From positions 1-21,028 of the forward strand of contig CAYUBS010000043.1 in assembly GCA_964443145.1 (NCBI GenBank): DNA of 21,028 nucleotides. Direction: 5' to 3'. The notes beneath the pieces are model-generated. The model had not been told where the DNA came from, searched no databases, and was given only the letters and a program-made list of their open reading frames with translations. Shown here one piece after another: positions 7,501-15,775 of the stretch. This DNA comes from JAHEFT01 sp964443145. Lineage in GTDB: Bacteria > Pseudomonadota > Gammaproteobacteria > Xanthomonadales > SZUA-36. The first letter of the stretch is position 1. Every line of letters starts with the position of its first letter. The position numbers were made by a program, and so were the translations under genes.

Positions 7501-8462
7501 GCAGCGGCCAGTGAATCCTGGTTGATCACGGCATGGTAGTCGGCTTGCTTACCGGTGGATCGAAGCACGCGTTTGATCATGCTTTGCAGGTTGGGCCGCT
7601 TGCCGCCCGGCTCGGTCGCCGGACCGATGCCTCCGCCAAATTCAATTACGGTGCTGACTTCCTCTGCGAATGCTTCCTGCAGGTTCTCGTGCCAGAGTAC
7701 CGGGTTAAACAGCTGGAAAAACAGCCGCGAGCGGATGTCCATCGGGTCATTAACATGAAAACTACCGGTGAAGTTGGACAAAACGCGGACATCTGAGGCC
7801 GCAAAGGCAGCCTCCTCAAGTACCGGGCGGTACAATTGCGCTGCCTTGACCATGTAGTAGGTGTGGAAAGCACCCTCCGTCTTCAGGCGGGTAAATCGAG
7901 CACGTTCAAATTGCTCCTGCGCGGCCTGTTCAAGTGCTTCCAGATCTGCGCTACGACCCCCGACAACCGTTTGTTCGGGCAGGTTGCAACCGGCGATCGC
8001 ACAGTGAAAACGCTCGGCCAGCGGGCGGATGCTATCGACATTCAGTGAAAAAGCACTCATTTCTCCTTCGCCGTGTGCACCCATCAAGTCTCCGCGTTTT
8101 TGCACCAGGTTCAGGGCACTCTCGAAACTGAGGGCTTTTGCAGCCACCAGCGCCGAGTACTCACCCAGGCTGTGGCCGGCTGCCATCGTCGGCTGGATAC
8201 GGTTACCCGTGAGCTCCCGGAATACTTCCAGGCAGGCGATGGAATGGGTCAGCAAGACCGGCTGGGTGAAACGGGTCAGTCTAAGTTCGTTATCCGGGTC
8301 TTCAAATGACAGTCTCGCGACGTCGTAACCGAGTACGTCACTGGCTTGCTCATATACCGCACGTACGGAGGCATGGTCCTTGTAGATATCGCTGCCCTTA
8401 CCCGGGTACTGAGACCCCTGCCCCGGGAAGACAAACAGGATGTTTTTATTATTGGCTGACAC
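7479..8462 (-). CDS. FabD-like acyl-CoA:ACP acyltransferase (malonyltransferase family)
   Basis: A 327-aa acyltransferase of FabD size and fold. It keeps FPGQGSQ (12-18), the nucleophile motif GHSLGEY with Ser98, Arg123 in QKRGDLM, the catalytic His200 in GAFHTYYM, and Gln250 before LFNPVLW, all expected of an active malonyl-transferase. The FabD GPG loop reads FGGGIGPATEPGG here, so that region differs. The start is GTG with an AGGTG ribosome site 7 bases upstream. It is the last gene of the propionyl-CoA operon, 80 bases after the epimerase, and no ACP, FabH or FabF is nearby. It may act on malonyl- or methylmalonyl-CoA made by the operon, as an editing or branching activity. The GAFH motif resembles malonyl-type rather than methylmalonyl-type AT domains, so substrate preference stays open. 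It could also be the cell's ordinary FabD relocated, but the context makes that less likely. Confidence 0.8.
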   Translation of the reverse strand: MSANNKNILFVFPGQGSQYPGKGSDIYKDHASVRAVYEQASDVLGYDVARLSFEDPDNELRLTRFTQPVLLTHSIACLEVFRELTGNRIQPTMAAGHSLGEYSALVAAKALSFESALNLVQKRGDLMGAHGEGEMSAFSLNVDSIRPLAERFHCAIAGCNLPEQTVVGGRSADLEALEQAAQEQFERARFTRLKTEGAFHTYYMVKAAQLYRPVLEEAAFAASDVRVLSNFTGSFHVNDPMDIRSRLFFQLFNPVLWHENLQEAFAEEVSTVIEFGGGIGPATEPGGKRPNLQSMIKRVLRSTGKQADYHAVINQDSLAAAAEAFTG

Positions 8463-8469
8463 GGTTTTT

Positions 8470-8474
8470 CACCT
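8470..8474 (-). promoter_or_regulatory. ribosome binding site for the GTG start of the acyltransferase
   Basis: AGGTG on the minus strand lies 7 bases before the GTG at 8462. It supports a GTG start just ahead of the conserved FPGQGSQ segment. Confidence 0.65.
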
Positions 8475-8542
8475 GTGGGTTTGCGGGTGCACAGAATAGC
8501 CAGCACCGCGTGTTAAAGCAAGAATATGCATGCCCCGGGAAT

Positions 8543-9016
8543 TCAGCCCAGTCGCTCGAAGGCCTTGCGCACTTCCGGGGGTGCCTGCACCAGTTCGATC
8601 AACACTCCTTCCCCGCCAATGGGGAATTCATCATTGGCCTTGGGGTGGACAAAACAGATATCAAAGCCGGATGCGCCCTTACGGATGCCTCCCGGGGTAA
8701 ATCGCATGCCCTTTTGCTGCAGCCACTGCACCGCGGCAGTCAGGTCGTCAATCCACAGTCCCACGTGGTTGAGCGGAGGGTGCTGCACCATAGGTTTTCT
8801 TTCCGGATCCAGCGGCTGCATCAGGTCAACTTCAACCTGTAAGGGCCCGGAACCCATCACCGCAATATCTTCATCCACGTTTTCCGACTCGCTCTGGAAA
8901 TCGCCGCTGAGGGTGAGGCCGAACGTGTCTACCCACAGGTTGCGCAGGCGGCCCTTGTCCAGTCCGCCCACGGCGATTTGCTGAATACCCAGCACTTTAA
9001 ACGGTCGATCGCTCAT
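8543..9016 (-). CDS. methylmalonyl-CoA epimerase-like VOC-family protein
   Basis: A 157-aa vicinal-oxygen-chelate protein with two paired beta-alpha-beta-beta-beta modules (about 8-72 and 82-143). Its place between meaB and the carboxylase genes on one side and the acyltransferase on the other, plus FVHPKAN (122-128) and GVLIELVQ (137-144), fit methylmalonyl-CoA epimerase, which interconverts the (S) and (R) forms so the mutase can use the carboxylase product. Expected metal ligands are His, Gln/Glu, His, Glu. Here the first is Gln13 (IQQIAV where the family has a DH-type segment), then probably Glu62, His84 (LNHVGLWIDD) and Glu141. The first-ligand change is unusual and could alter the metal or activity. 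A GGAGA ribosome site precedes the ATG. The gene is 21 bases downstream of meaB in the same operon. VOC fold certain, epimerase role probable. Confidence 0.8.
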   Translation of the reverse strand: MSDRPFKVLGIQQIAVGGLDKGRLRNLWVDTFGLTLSGDFQSESENVDEDIAVMGSGPLQVEVDLMQPLDPERKPMVQHPPLNHVGLWIDDLTAAVQWLQQKGMRFTPGGIRKGASGFDICFVHPKANDEFPIGGEGVLIELVQAPPEVRKAFERLG

Positions 9017-9037
9017 ATCATCTCCGGTTTTTCGGAT

Positions 9038-10030
9038 TCAATCCCACTGCTTGTGGCGCTTGAGAAAAATATCCAGCAACTGCCGGGCCGCCAGTGTGGG
9101 AGGGATTCGCCCCTCACTGGCCGCGGCTTCCAGTTCGGGGATGTGATCACGTACTTCCGGGTCGCTTTGCAGGGCTGCGACCAGGCTATCGTTCACTTCG
9201 GACCACAGCCAGTCCCTGGCCTGCGCGGCGCGGCGTTCGCTGAATTGGCCACTGGCCTTTAGCACGTCGCGGTGACGCAATGCAGTTTCCCAGGCCGTAG
9301 AAATACCCACTCCATCAAGTGCCGAACAGGTCTGGACTTCGACTGTCCAGTCTGCCGAGCGCGGATGCAACAGACGTAGTGCGCTGCGATAGTCGGCCGC
9401 AGAGCGCCCGGCAAGTGACTTGAGTTCGCCATCGGCCTTGTTGATCAGAACCAGGTCAGCCAGCTCCATAATGCCGCGCTTGATTCCCTGCAACTCGTCC
9501 CCCCCTCCTGGTAAAAGCAATAGCAGGAACATGTCGGTCATATCCGCCACTTTCGTCTCGGATTGCCCGACCCCGACCGTCTCCACGATGATGACGTCAA
9601 AACCAGCGGCTTCACACAGGATCAATGCTTCACGGCTGCGCCGGGTCACGCCGCCCAGGGTGGTGCCGGAAGGTGACGGACGAATATAGGCTTCGCCGCG
9701 ACGCGCCAGTGTTTCCATACGCGTCTTGTCACCCAGGATAGAGCCACCACTGATGGCTGAGGAAGGATCCACAGTCAGCACAGCCACTCGGTGGCCCTGG
9801 TCGATTACATGGTTACCCAGCGCTTCGATGAAGGTTGATTTGCCAACCCCGGGAACACCCGTGATACCGAGGCGGATGGACTGGCCCGCGTGGGGCATCA
9901 AATGCTGCAGCAAATCGCTGGCCGCAGCCCTGTGATCAGTCCGGGTTGATTCAATCAGCGTTATGGCCCGCGCTAATGCGCGCCGGTTACCGCTGCGTAC
10001 GTCCCGGGCGAGAACGGCAGTTTCCTGCAT
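9038..10030 (-). CDS. meaB: MeaB, G-protein chaperone of methylmalonyl-CoA mutase
   Basis: A 330-aa GTPase of the MeaB/ArgK family, which gates adenosylcobalamin loading and protects or reactivates methylmalonyl-CoA mutase. Visible motifs are the Walker A GVPGVGKS (58-65), DPSSAISGGSILGDKTRM (88-105), SPSGTTLGGVTRRSREA (119-135), the VETVGVGQSE segment (149-158) that replaces the usual Walker B/switch, and the base-recognition NKAD (197-200). All match the family and the length is normal. It starts 7 bases after the last base of the biotin carboxylase gene, a translationally coupled spacing. The mutase lies upstream in the same operon, which makes the chaperone-client match almost certain. 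No irregularity seen. Confidence 0.96.
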   Translation of the reverse strand: MQETAVLARDVRSGNRRALARAITLIESTRTDHRAAASDLLQHLMPHAGQSIRLGITGVPGVGKSTFIEALGNHVIDQGHRVAVLTVDPSSAISGGSILGDKTRMETLARRGEAYIRPSPSGTTLGGVTRRSREALILCEAAGFDVIIVETVGVGQSETKVADMTDMFLLLLLPGGGDELQGIKRGIMELADLVLINKADGELKSLAGRSAADYRSALRLLHPRSADWTVEVQTCSALDGVGISTAWETALRHRDVLKASGQFSERRAAQARDWLWSEVNDSLVAALQSDPEVRDHIPELEAAASEGRIPPTLAARQLLDIFLKRHKQWD

Positions 10031-10036
10031 CGGCTG

Positions 10037-12022
10037 TTACTCGAATTCCATGATCTGGTCGTCAACCGCCAGACTGGCACCGGCTTCATAGCTGATTTTC
10101 GCTATGACACCATCACGCTCAGCATACAGCGTGTTTTCCATTTTCATGGCCTCGAGCACCGCCAGTTCATCACCTGCGGTAACCGTGTCGCCCTCCTTTA
10201 CCGCCAGGGACACCAACAGACCCGGCATGGGCGACAGCAGGAAATTCGACATGTCCGGTGGAGCTTTGACCGGCATATACTTCATCAACTCCGCAGCCCG
10301 CGGTGGCAGCACCATGACATCAGACTGGGTACCGCCATGGAACAGGCTGTAGGTCTGCTGCCTGCGCTCGACCAGCATGTAAATTTTCTTGCCGTTGATG
10401 GTCCCGCTGAACTGGTACTGCCCAAATTCCCAGTGGGTGCGCACGGCGTAGGTCTTGCCATCGTATTCAACGTCGTGCCCGCCCTCGACGGGAACCACGG
10501 AGACCGGATGATACTGACCGTCCATTACGACCACCCAGTCTTTGGGTACGCGGCGCTCATGACCGGCCATTTGCCCGTCAATCTGGGCGGCACGATCACG
10601 GTAGCGACGCACCATCGAAGCGGCCACAGCAATGATCACGGAAGGTTCGTCGTGCGGTACATCGGCCGGGTGGAACCCATCCGGGTACTCCTCACCGATC
10701 ATATTGGTGCTCATATCACCGCTGACAAACCGCGGGTGCACCATCAGTGCCGCCAGGAAACTGAGGTTGCAGGACACGCCCCGGATCAGGAAGCGATCAA
10801 GTGCCGAGCGCATGTGCACACTGGCGTCTTCACGGGTCGCGCCGTAGGTGATCAGCTTGGCAATCATGGGGTCGTAATACATCGATACTTCGCCGCCTTC
10901 AAATACCCCGGTATCTACTCGTACATGTTCGTCTTCAGCCGGCGGACGGTAGTACACAAGTCGGCCGGTTGAAGGCAGGAAGTTGCGAAACGGGTCTTCC
11001 GCGTAAACGCGGGTCTCAATGGCCCAGCCATTAATGCCCACATCCGCCTGCGTGACCGGCAGTTTCTCGCCGTAGGCTACCCGGATCATCAGTTCGACCA
11101 GGTCCAGCCCGGTAATCAACTCGGTAACCGGGTGCTCCACCTGCAGGCGCGTATTCATTTCAAGAAAGTAGAAATTACGGTCGCGGTCAACGATGAACTC
11201 GACGGTTCCGGCAGATTCATAGTCCACCGCCTTAGCCAGCGTCTTGGCTTGCTCGCCCATGCTGTGGCGCGTGGCCTCATCGAGAAACGGCGATGGCGCC
11301 TCTTCGATTACTTTCTGATGACGCCGCTGAAGAGAACACTCGCGCTCGTTGAGATGCACCACGTTGCCATGGCCATCGGCCATTATCTGTATTTCGATAT
11401 GGCGGGGCTCTTCGATAAACTTCTCTGCGAACATACGATCATCACCAAAGCTCGACCGCGCTTCGTTGGCTGCCCGCTCGAAGCCATCCAGGCACTCGGC
11501 GTCATTATTCGCGACCCGCATGCCTTTGCCACCGCCCCCGGCCGTGGCCTTGAGCATGACCGGATAGCCCAGCTCATTGGAAACCTCAACGGCATGCTCC
11601 GCGTCACGCAGCACGCTGGTAAAACCGGGAATGGTGTTGACCCCGGCCTCGGCGGCCAGCTTCTTGGAGGTGATCTTGTCGCCCATGGCCTCAATGGCGC
11701 GGGTCTTCGGGCCGATGAAAGCAATGCCATTTTCAGCCAGCAGTTCACAGAACCCGGAATTCTCCGACAAGAAACCATAACCCGGGTGAACCGCCTGTGC
11801 GCCGGTGTCCAGGCAAGCCTGCAGGATCTTCTCTTTCAACAGGTAGCTTTCTACCGAGGGCGGCGGTCCGATGTGGACGGCCTCGTCTGCCATTTGGACA
11901 TGCAAGGCGTCACGATCGGCATCAGAGAAAACGGCAACGGTCTTGATGCCCATTTTGCGCGCAGTCTTGATGACGCGGCAGGCAATCTCGCCGCGGTTTG
12001 CGATCAGGATTTTGTCAAACAC
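10037..12022 (-). CDS. pccA: propionyl-CoA carboxylase alpha subunit (biotin carboxylase plus biotin carrier)
   Basis: A 661-aa subunit that carboxylates its own biotin with ATP and bicarbonate. It carries a biotin carboxylase domain at about 1-450, with ANRGEIACRV (8-17), the ATP-grasp glycine loop GGGGKGM, and EMNTRLQVEHPVTE with the catalytic Arg/Glu set. A BT linker domain (about 480-570) binds the beta subunit, and a C-terminal biotinyl domain has EAMKMEN with biotin-accepting Lys627. The length matches bacterial PccA rather than the short acetyl-CoA-only AccC. The start is GTG (12022) with AGGTG 7 bases upstream. It lies 26 bases downstream of the beta-subunit gene and 6 bases before meaB. 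Context and the BT domain favour propionyl-CoA; 3-methylcrotonyl- or acetyl-CoA carboxylase is the alternative but does not fit the neighbours. Confidence 0.94.
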   Translation of the reverse strand: MFDKILIANRGEIACRVIKTARKMGIKTVAVFSDADRDALHVQMADEAVHIGPPPSVESYLLKEKILQACLDTGAQAVHPGYGFLSENSGFCELLAENGIAFIGPKTRAIEAMGDKITSKKLAAEAGVNTIPGFTSVLRDAEHAVEVSNELGYPVMLKATAGGGGKGMRVANNDAECLDGFERAANEARSSFGDDRMFAEKFIEEPRHIEIQIMADGHGNVVHLNERECSLQRRHQKVIEEAPSPFLDEATRHSMGEQAKTLAKAVDYESAGTVEFIVDRDRNFYFLEMNTRLQVEHPVTELITGLDLVELMIRVAYGEKLPVTQADVGINGWAIETRVYAEDPFRNFLPSTGRLVYYRPPAEDEHVRVDTGVFEGGEVSMYYDPMIAKLITYGATREDASVHMRSALDRFLIRGVSCNLSFLAALMVHPRFVSGDMSTNMIGEEYPDGFHPADVPHDEPSVIIAVAASMVRRYRDRAAQIDGQMAGHERRVPKDWVVVMDGQYHPVSVVPVEGGHDVEYDGKTYAVRTHWEFGQYQFSGTINGKKIYMLVERRQQTYSLFHGGTQSDVMVLPPRAAELMKYMPVKAPPDMSNFLLSPMPGLLVSLAVKEGDTVTAGDELAVLEAMKMENTLYAERDGVIAKISYEAGASLAVDDQIMEFE

Positions 12023-12029
12023 GTGCAGA

Positions 12030-12034
12030 CACCT
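12030..12034 (-). promoter_or_regulatory. ribosome binding site for the GTG start of pccA
   Basis: AGGTG on the minus strand lies 7 bases before the GTG at 12022. It fixes the start directly ahead of the conserved ILIANRGEIA segment. Confidence 0.65.
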
Positions 12035-12048
12035 CTGGTGTATGGGTC

Positions 12049-13581
12049 TTAAAGGGGGATGTTGTCATGTTTACGCCATGGGTTATCCAGTTTCTTGTCG
12101 CGCAGCATCGCGAGCGAACGGCAAATGCGTTTACGGGTCGCATGCGGTGCTATCACGTCGTCTATGTATCCGCGACTACCGGCTATGAACGGGTTGGCGA
12201 ATTTCCTGCGGTACTCTTCGGTTCGCTCGGCAATCTTCTCTTCATCGCCAATATCCTCACGGAAAATGATCTCTACAGCGCCTTTGGGTCCCATTACCGC
12301 GATTTCAGCGCTCGGCCAGGCCAGGTTCACATCGCCACGCAGGTGTTTGGAGGCCATCACGTCATACGCACCACCATAGGCCTTGCGGGTGATCACCGTG
12401 ATCTTGGGTACCGTGGCCTCGGCGTAGGCAAACAGCAGCTTGGCACCGTGGTTAATGATTCCACCGTATTCCTGCGCCGTTCCCGGCATGAACCCGGGTA
12501 CATCTACAAACGTCAGAATCGGGATATTGAAAGCGTCACAAAACCGTACAAAACGGCCGGCTTTGATCGATGATTTGATGTCCAGGCAGCCGGCCAGCAC
12601 CAGCGGCTGATTGGCCACGATACCCACAACGTGACCGTCCATCCTGGAGAGCCCGATGACAATATTTTTAGCGTGGTCCGGTTGCAGCTCCCAGAAATCA
12701 TTGTCATCCGAAACCTTGTATATCAGCTCCTTAATGTCATAGGGCAAATTGGGGTTGTCCGGCACCAGTGTGTCCAGTGACATCTCCATGCGGTTGGCTT
12801 TGTCGGGGGTCGGCCGGTAAGGAGGTTTCTCGCGGTTGTTGGCCGGCAGGTAGTTGATAAACCGCCGCACCATTAACAAGGTCTCTACATCGTTCTCATA
12901 AGCACGATCACATACACCGGAAACGGTCGAATGCGTCAGGGCGCCGCCTAACTCTTCCGCTGTGACTTCCTCGTGCGTTACGGTCTTGACCACATCCGGG
13001 CCGGTTACAAACATGTAAGAAGTGTCTTTCACCATGAAGATGAAATCGGTCATGGCCGGAGAGTAAACCGCGCCGCCGGCACAGGGGCCCATGATGACGG
13101 AAATTTGCGGCACCACGCCGGACGCCAGCACATTGCGCTGAAACACGTCTGCATAACCGCCCAGGGACGCCACACCTTCCTGGATGCGGGCGCCACCCGA
13201 ATCGTTCAGGCCGATGACCGGTGCGCCAACCTTCATCGCATGATCCATGACCTTACAGATTTTTTCTGCGTGTGCTTCGGACAGGGAGCCGCCGAAAACC
13301 GTGAAGTCCTGGCTGAACACAAAAACCACGCGGCCATTGACCGTTCCATAGCCGGTCACCACACCGTCACCGGGGATTTTCTTGTCGGCCATGCCAAAAT
13401 CTGTGCAGCGATGCTCGACGAAGGTATCCCACTCCTCGAAGCTGTCCTCATCCAGCAGTAAATCGATGCGCTCGCGCGCCGTTAGTTTTCCGCGGTTATG
13501 CTGAACATCAATGCGGTGCTGGCCACCGCCCAGGGCTGCTGCTTTACGCTTTTCTTCCAGTTGTTCGACAATTTCCTGCAT
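12049..13581 (-). CDS. pccB: propionyl-CoA carboxylase beta subunit (carboxyltransferase)
   Basis: A 510-aa acyl-CoA carboxyltransferase that moves CO2 from carboxybiotin to propionyl-CoA, giving (S)-methylmalonyl-CoA. It contains both crotonase-fold halves: the N-half with SGGARIQEG (128-136) and GPCAGGAVYSPA (165-176), and the C-half with DVPGFMPG (360-367) and RKAYGGAYDVM (399-409). The residue pairs around 168-170 and 403-404 form the oxyanion holes. Asp407 corresponds, as I recall, to Asp422 of Streptomyces PccB, which favours propionyl- over acetyl-CoA. The start ATG has AAGGA 7 bases upstream. The gene is 18 bases downstream of the mutase and 26 bases upstream of the alpha subunit. Length and motifs are normal. 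Confidence 0.95.
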   Translation of the reverse strand: MQEIVEQLEEKRKAAALGGGQHRIDVQHNRGKLTARERIDLLLDEDSFEEWDTFVEHRCTDFGMADKKIPGDGVVTGYGTVNGRVVFVFSQDFTVFGGSLSEAHAEKICKVMDHAMKVGAPVIGLNDSGGARIQEGVASLGGYADVFQRNVLASGVVPQISVIMGPCAGGAVYSPAMTDFIFMVKDTSYMFVTGPDVVKTVTHEEVTAEELGGALTHSTVSGVCDRAYENDVETLLMVRRFINYLPANNREKPPYRPTPDKANRMEMSLDTLVPDNPNLPYDIKELIYKVSDDNDFWELQPDHAKNIVIGLSRMDGHVVGIVANQPLVLAGCLDIKSSIKAGRFVRFCDAFNIPILTFVDVPGFMPGTAQEYGGIINHGAKLLFAYAEATVPKITVITRKAYGGAYDVMASKHLRGDVNLAWPSAEIAVMGPKGAVEIIFREDIGDEEKIAERTEEYRRKFANPFIAGSRGYIDDVIAPHATRKRICRSLAMLRDKKLDNPWRKHDNIPL

Positions 13582-13599
13582 GCAAATGTCCTTAAATGT

Positions 13600-15629
13600 T
13601 TACCGGTTCTTGTTACGTTTGCGAATAATCCCGAGCACTTCATGGGCGGCAAGCAGGATATTGGTGCCAGGGCCAAATACAGCCGACACACCCATCCCCA
13701 GCATTTCATCATAGTCCTGCGGCGGAATCACACCCCCGCAAATCACGGCGATATCATCAGCCCCCTGGTTCTTCAGCCCCTCGATCACCTGCGGAACCAG
13801 TGTCTTGTGCCCGGCAGCCTGAGAAGAAATGCCAATCACGTGGACATCGTTCTCGATCGCCTCGCGCACCGCCTCCTCCGGCGTCTGAAACAGTGGGCCG
13901 ATATCCACGTCAAAACCAATATCGGCGAAGGCCGTCGCAATCACCTTGGCGCCGCGGTCGTGCCCATCCTGGCCCAGCTTGCAGACCAGCATGCGCGGCC
14001 GGCGTCCTTCGGCTTCCGCAAATTGCTCGACTTCCCGCTGAATCTCCATATATCCCTCGTCACTTTCGTAGGCCGAGCCATACACTCCGGCAATCGAACG
14101 GGTAACAGCCCGGTGCCGGCTGTAGACCTTCTCCAGCGCATCGGAAATCTCGCCCACGGTCGCCCTCGCGCGTGCTGCATCCACCGCCAGCGACAGCAGA
14201 TTGCCGGTCTCGTCCTGCGCGGCCCGGGTCAATGCATCCAGTGCCTGCTCGCAGGCCTGGCCATCGCGAGATTCACGAACCTGCTCCAGGCGGCGTATCT
14301 GGGCTTCACGCACAGCGCTGTTGTCAATATTCAGAATATCGACCGGCGGTTCCTCTTCCAGTTGGTATTTATTGACGCCGACGATGACTTCCTCGCCACG
14401 GTCGATCCGTGCCTGGCGCAGCGCCGAGGCTTCCTCAATACGCATCTTGGGCATGCCGGATTCCACCGCCTTTGTCATGCCGCCCATTTCTTCCACTTCG
14501 TCGATGAGTTTACGCGCCTCGGCAACCAGTTCGTGGGTCAGACTTTCCACGTAGTAAGAGCCCGCCAGCGGGTCAACGACATGGGTAATACCGGTTTCTT
14601 CCTGCAAGACCAACTGGGTATTTCTTGCGATACGGGCTGAAAATTCGGTCGGCAGCGCCAGTGCCTCATCGAAGGAATTGGTGTGTAACGATTGGGTGCC
14701 GCCCAGTACGGCCGCCATCGCTTCAATCGTTGTCCGCATGATGTTGTTGTAGGGATCATTGGCTGTCAGGCTCACCCCGGAAGTCTGGCAATGGGTGCGC
14801 AGCATCANNNNNNNNNNNNNNNNNNNNNNNNNNNNNNNNNNNNNNNNNNNNNNNNNNNNNNNNNNNNNNNNNNNNNNNNNNNNNNNNNNNNNNNNNNNNN
14901 NNNNNNNCCGGCCTCCTGCATGTGGTAACCGGAAATGGACATCGAGTTGTAACGCGGCATATGGGCCGAGGTATAGGCAATGATGTCGGATACGATCCGC
15001 ATTGAGGGCGCAGGAGGGTAGATATACGTGTTGCGCACCATGAATTCTTTCAGGATATCGTTCTGCAGGGTTCCGACCAGCTGGTCCGGCGCCACACCCT
15101 GCTCATCTGCCGCAACGATATACATGGCCATCACCGGCAGCACCGCGCCGTTCATGGTCATCGAGACGGACATCCTGTCCAGCGGGATACCGTCGAACAG
15201 GATCTTCATGTCGGCGACGCTGTCGATAGCCACGCCGGCTTTTCCGACATCGCCCTCCACTCGCGAATGGTCTGAATCGTAGCCTCGATGGGTGGCCAGG
15301 TCGAAAGCCACCGACAGGCCGGTCTGCCCGGCCTCGAGGTTCTTACGGTAGAAGGCATTGGACTCTTCAGCGGTGGAGAACCCCGCGTACTGGCGAACGG
15401 TCCACGGTCGGCCTGCATACATCGTGGCCTTGGGTCCGCGTACAAAGGGCGCCATGCCGGGCATCGAATCCAGGTACTCCAGGCCTTCAAGATCCTGCGC
15501 CGTATACAACGGCTTAACCGCTATTCCCTCGGGCGTATTCCAGGTCAGTTCTTCGAGCGGTTTGCCCTTGCGCTCCCGAATGGCAAGCTCTTGCCAGTCC
15601 TCAAGCTCTTTCCTGGGGAAGTCTGTCAT
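13600..15629 (-). CDS. scpA: methylmalonyl-CoA mutase, interrupted by an assembly gap
   Basis: Single-chain, B12-dependent methylmalonyl-CoA mutase, converting (R)-methylmalonyl-CoA to succinyl-CoA. The N-terminal part (15629 to 14908) holds the substrate barrel with AGRPWTVRQYAGFSTAEE and ends at SISGYHMQEA. The C-terminal part (14807 to 13600) resumes at LMLRTHCQTSG. It ends in a cobalamin domain with LGQDGHDRGAKV (the DxHxxG cobalt ligand His at about 13960-13962), CGGVIPPQDY and FGPGTN. About 70 residues are missing in the N-run at 14808-14907, and the two parts are in different nominal frames only because the gap length is arbitrary. With them the protein would be near the usual 710-730 residues. 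The ATG at 15629 is chosen; a TTG 12 bases upstream is too close to GGAG, although GGAG is rather far (13 bases) from the ATG. First gene of the propionate operon. It resembles the homodimeric human/E. coli type rather than the split MutA/MutB type. Confidence 0.94.
14808..14907. other. 100-N assembly gap inside methylmalonyl-CoA mutase
   Basis: Exactly 100 N, the conventional placeholder for a gap of unknown size. Conserved protein on both sides (HMQEAG before, LMLRTHCQTSG after) implies about 70 missing codons, so the true gap is probably near 210-220 bases. Confidence 0.97.
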
Positions 15630-15665
15630 TTTACTGTTCAATCTCCATCAAATTCCGAAATCATC

Positions 15666-15689
15666 CGAGACAATCCCGGTATTGTCTCG
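15666..15689. promoter_or_regulatory. perfect 9-bp inverted repeat, candidate operator of the propionate operon
   Basis: CGAGACAAT (15666-15674), a 6-base spacer, then ATTGTCTCG (15681-15689) give a flawless 24-bp dyad. It lies 37-60 bases upstream of the mutase ATG. The size and symmetry fit a dimeric repressor (TetR, GntR or MarR type). No T tract follows on either strand, so it is not a terminator. No regulator gene of those families is in the window, so the cognate protein must be elsewhere. Confidence 0.65.
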
Positions 15690-15709
15690 TTGACCAGCCT
15701 ACAACGCAA
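15681..15709 (-). promoter_or_regulatory. weak candidate promoter for the propionate operon
   Basis: On the minus strand TTGCGT (15709-15704), a 17-base spacer and GACAAT (15686-15681) make a weak sigma70 match, three and four of six. The -10 lies inside the right arm of the inverted repeat, which would let a bound repressor block RNA polymerase. Weak matches like this occur by chance. Confidence 0.3.
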
Positions 15710-15775
15710 TTAGCCGAAGGTATATTGCTGACATCACCTATGATTTACAAAAAAAGAGCGATATCCTTAGCCGCT

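Noticed and set aside
11132..12052. A 306-codon open frame on the plus strand, opposite pccA
   Set aside because: Antisense shadow of a well-conserved biotin carboxylase; no family resemblance.
13498..14640. A 380-codon open frame on the plus strand, opposite the mutase and carboxylase
   Set aside because: It is antisense to strongly conserved genes, its protein is rich in His, Arg and Gln typical of shadow frames, and it has no recognisable motif or ribosome site.
15631..15648. Five-codon mini-ORF (MEIEQ) ending just before the mutase ATG on the minus strand
   Set aside because: Too short to judge, no conserved leader-peptide pattern such as runs of a regulatory amino acid; probably chance.
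15630..15775. Cobalamin riboswitch before the B12-dependent mutase
   Set aside because: The intergenic region is too short (about 146 bases) and lacks a recognisable B12-box; only the inverted repeat stands out.
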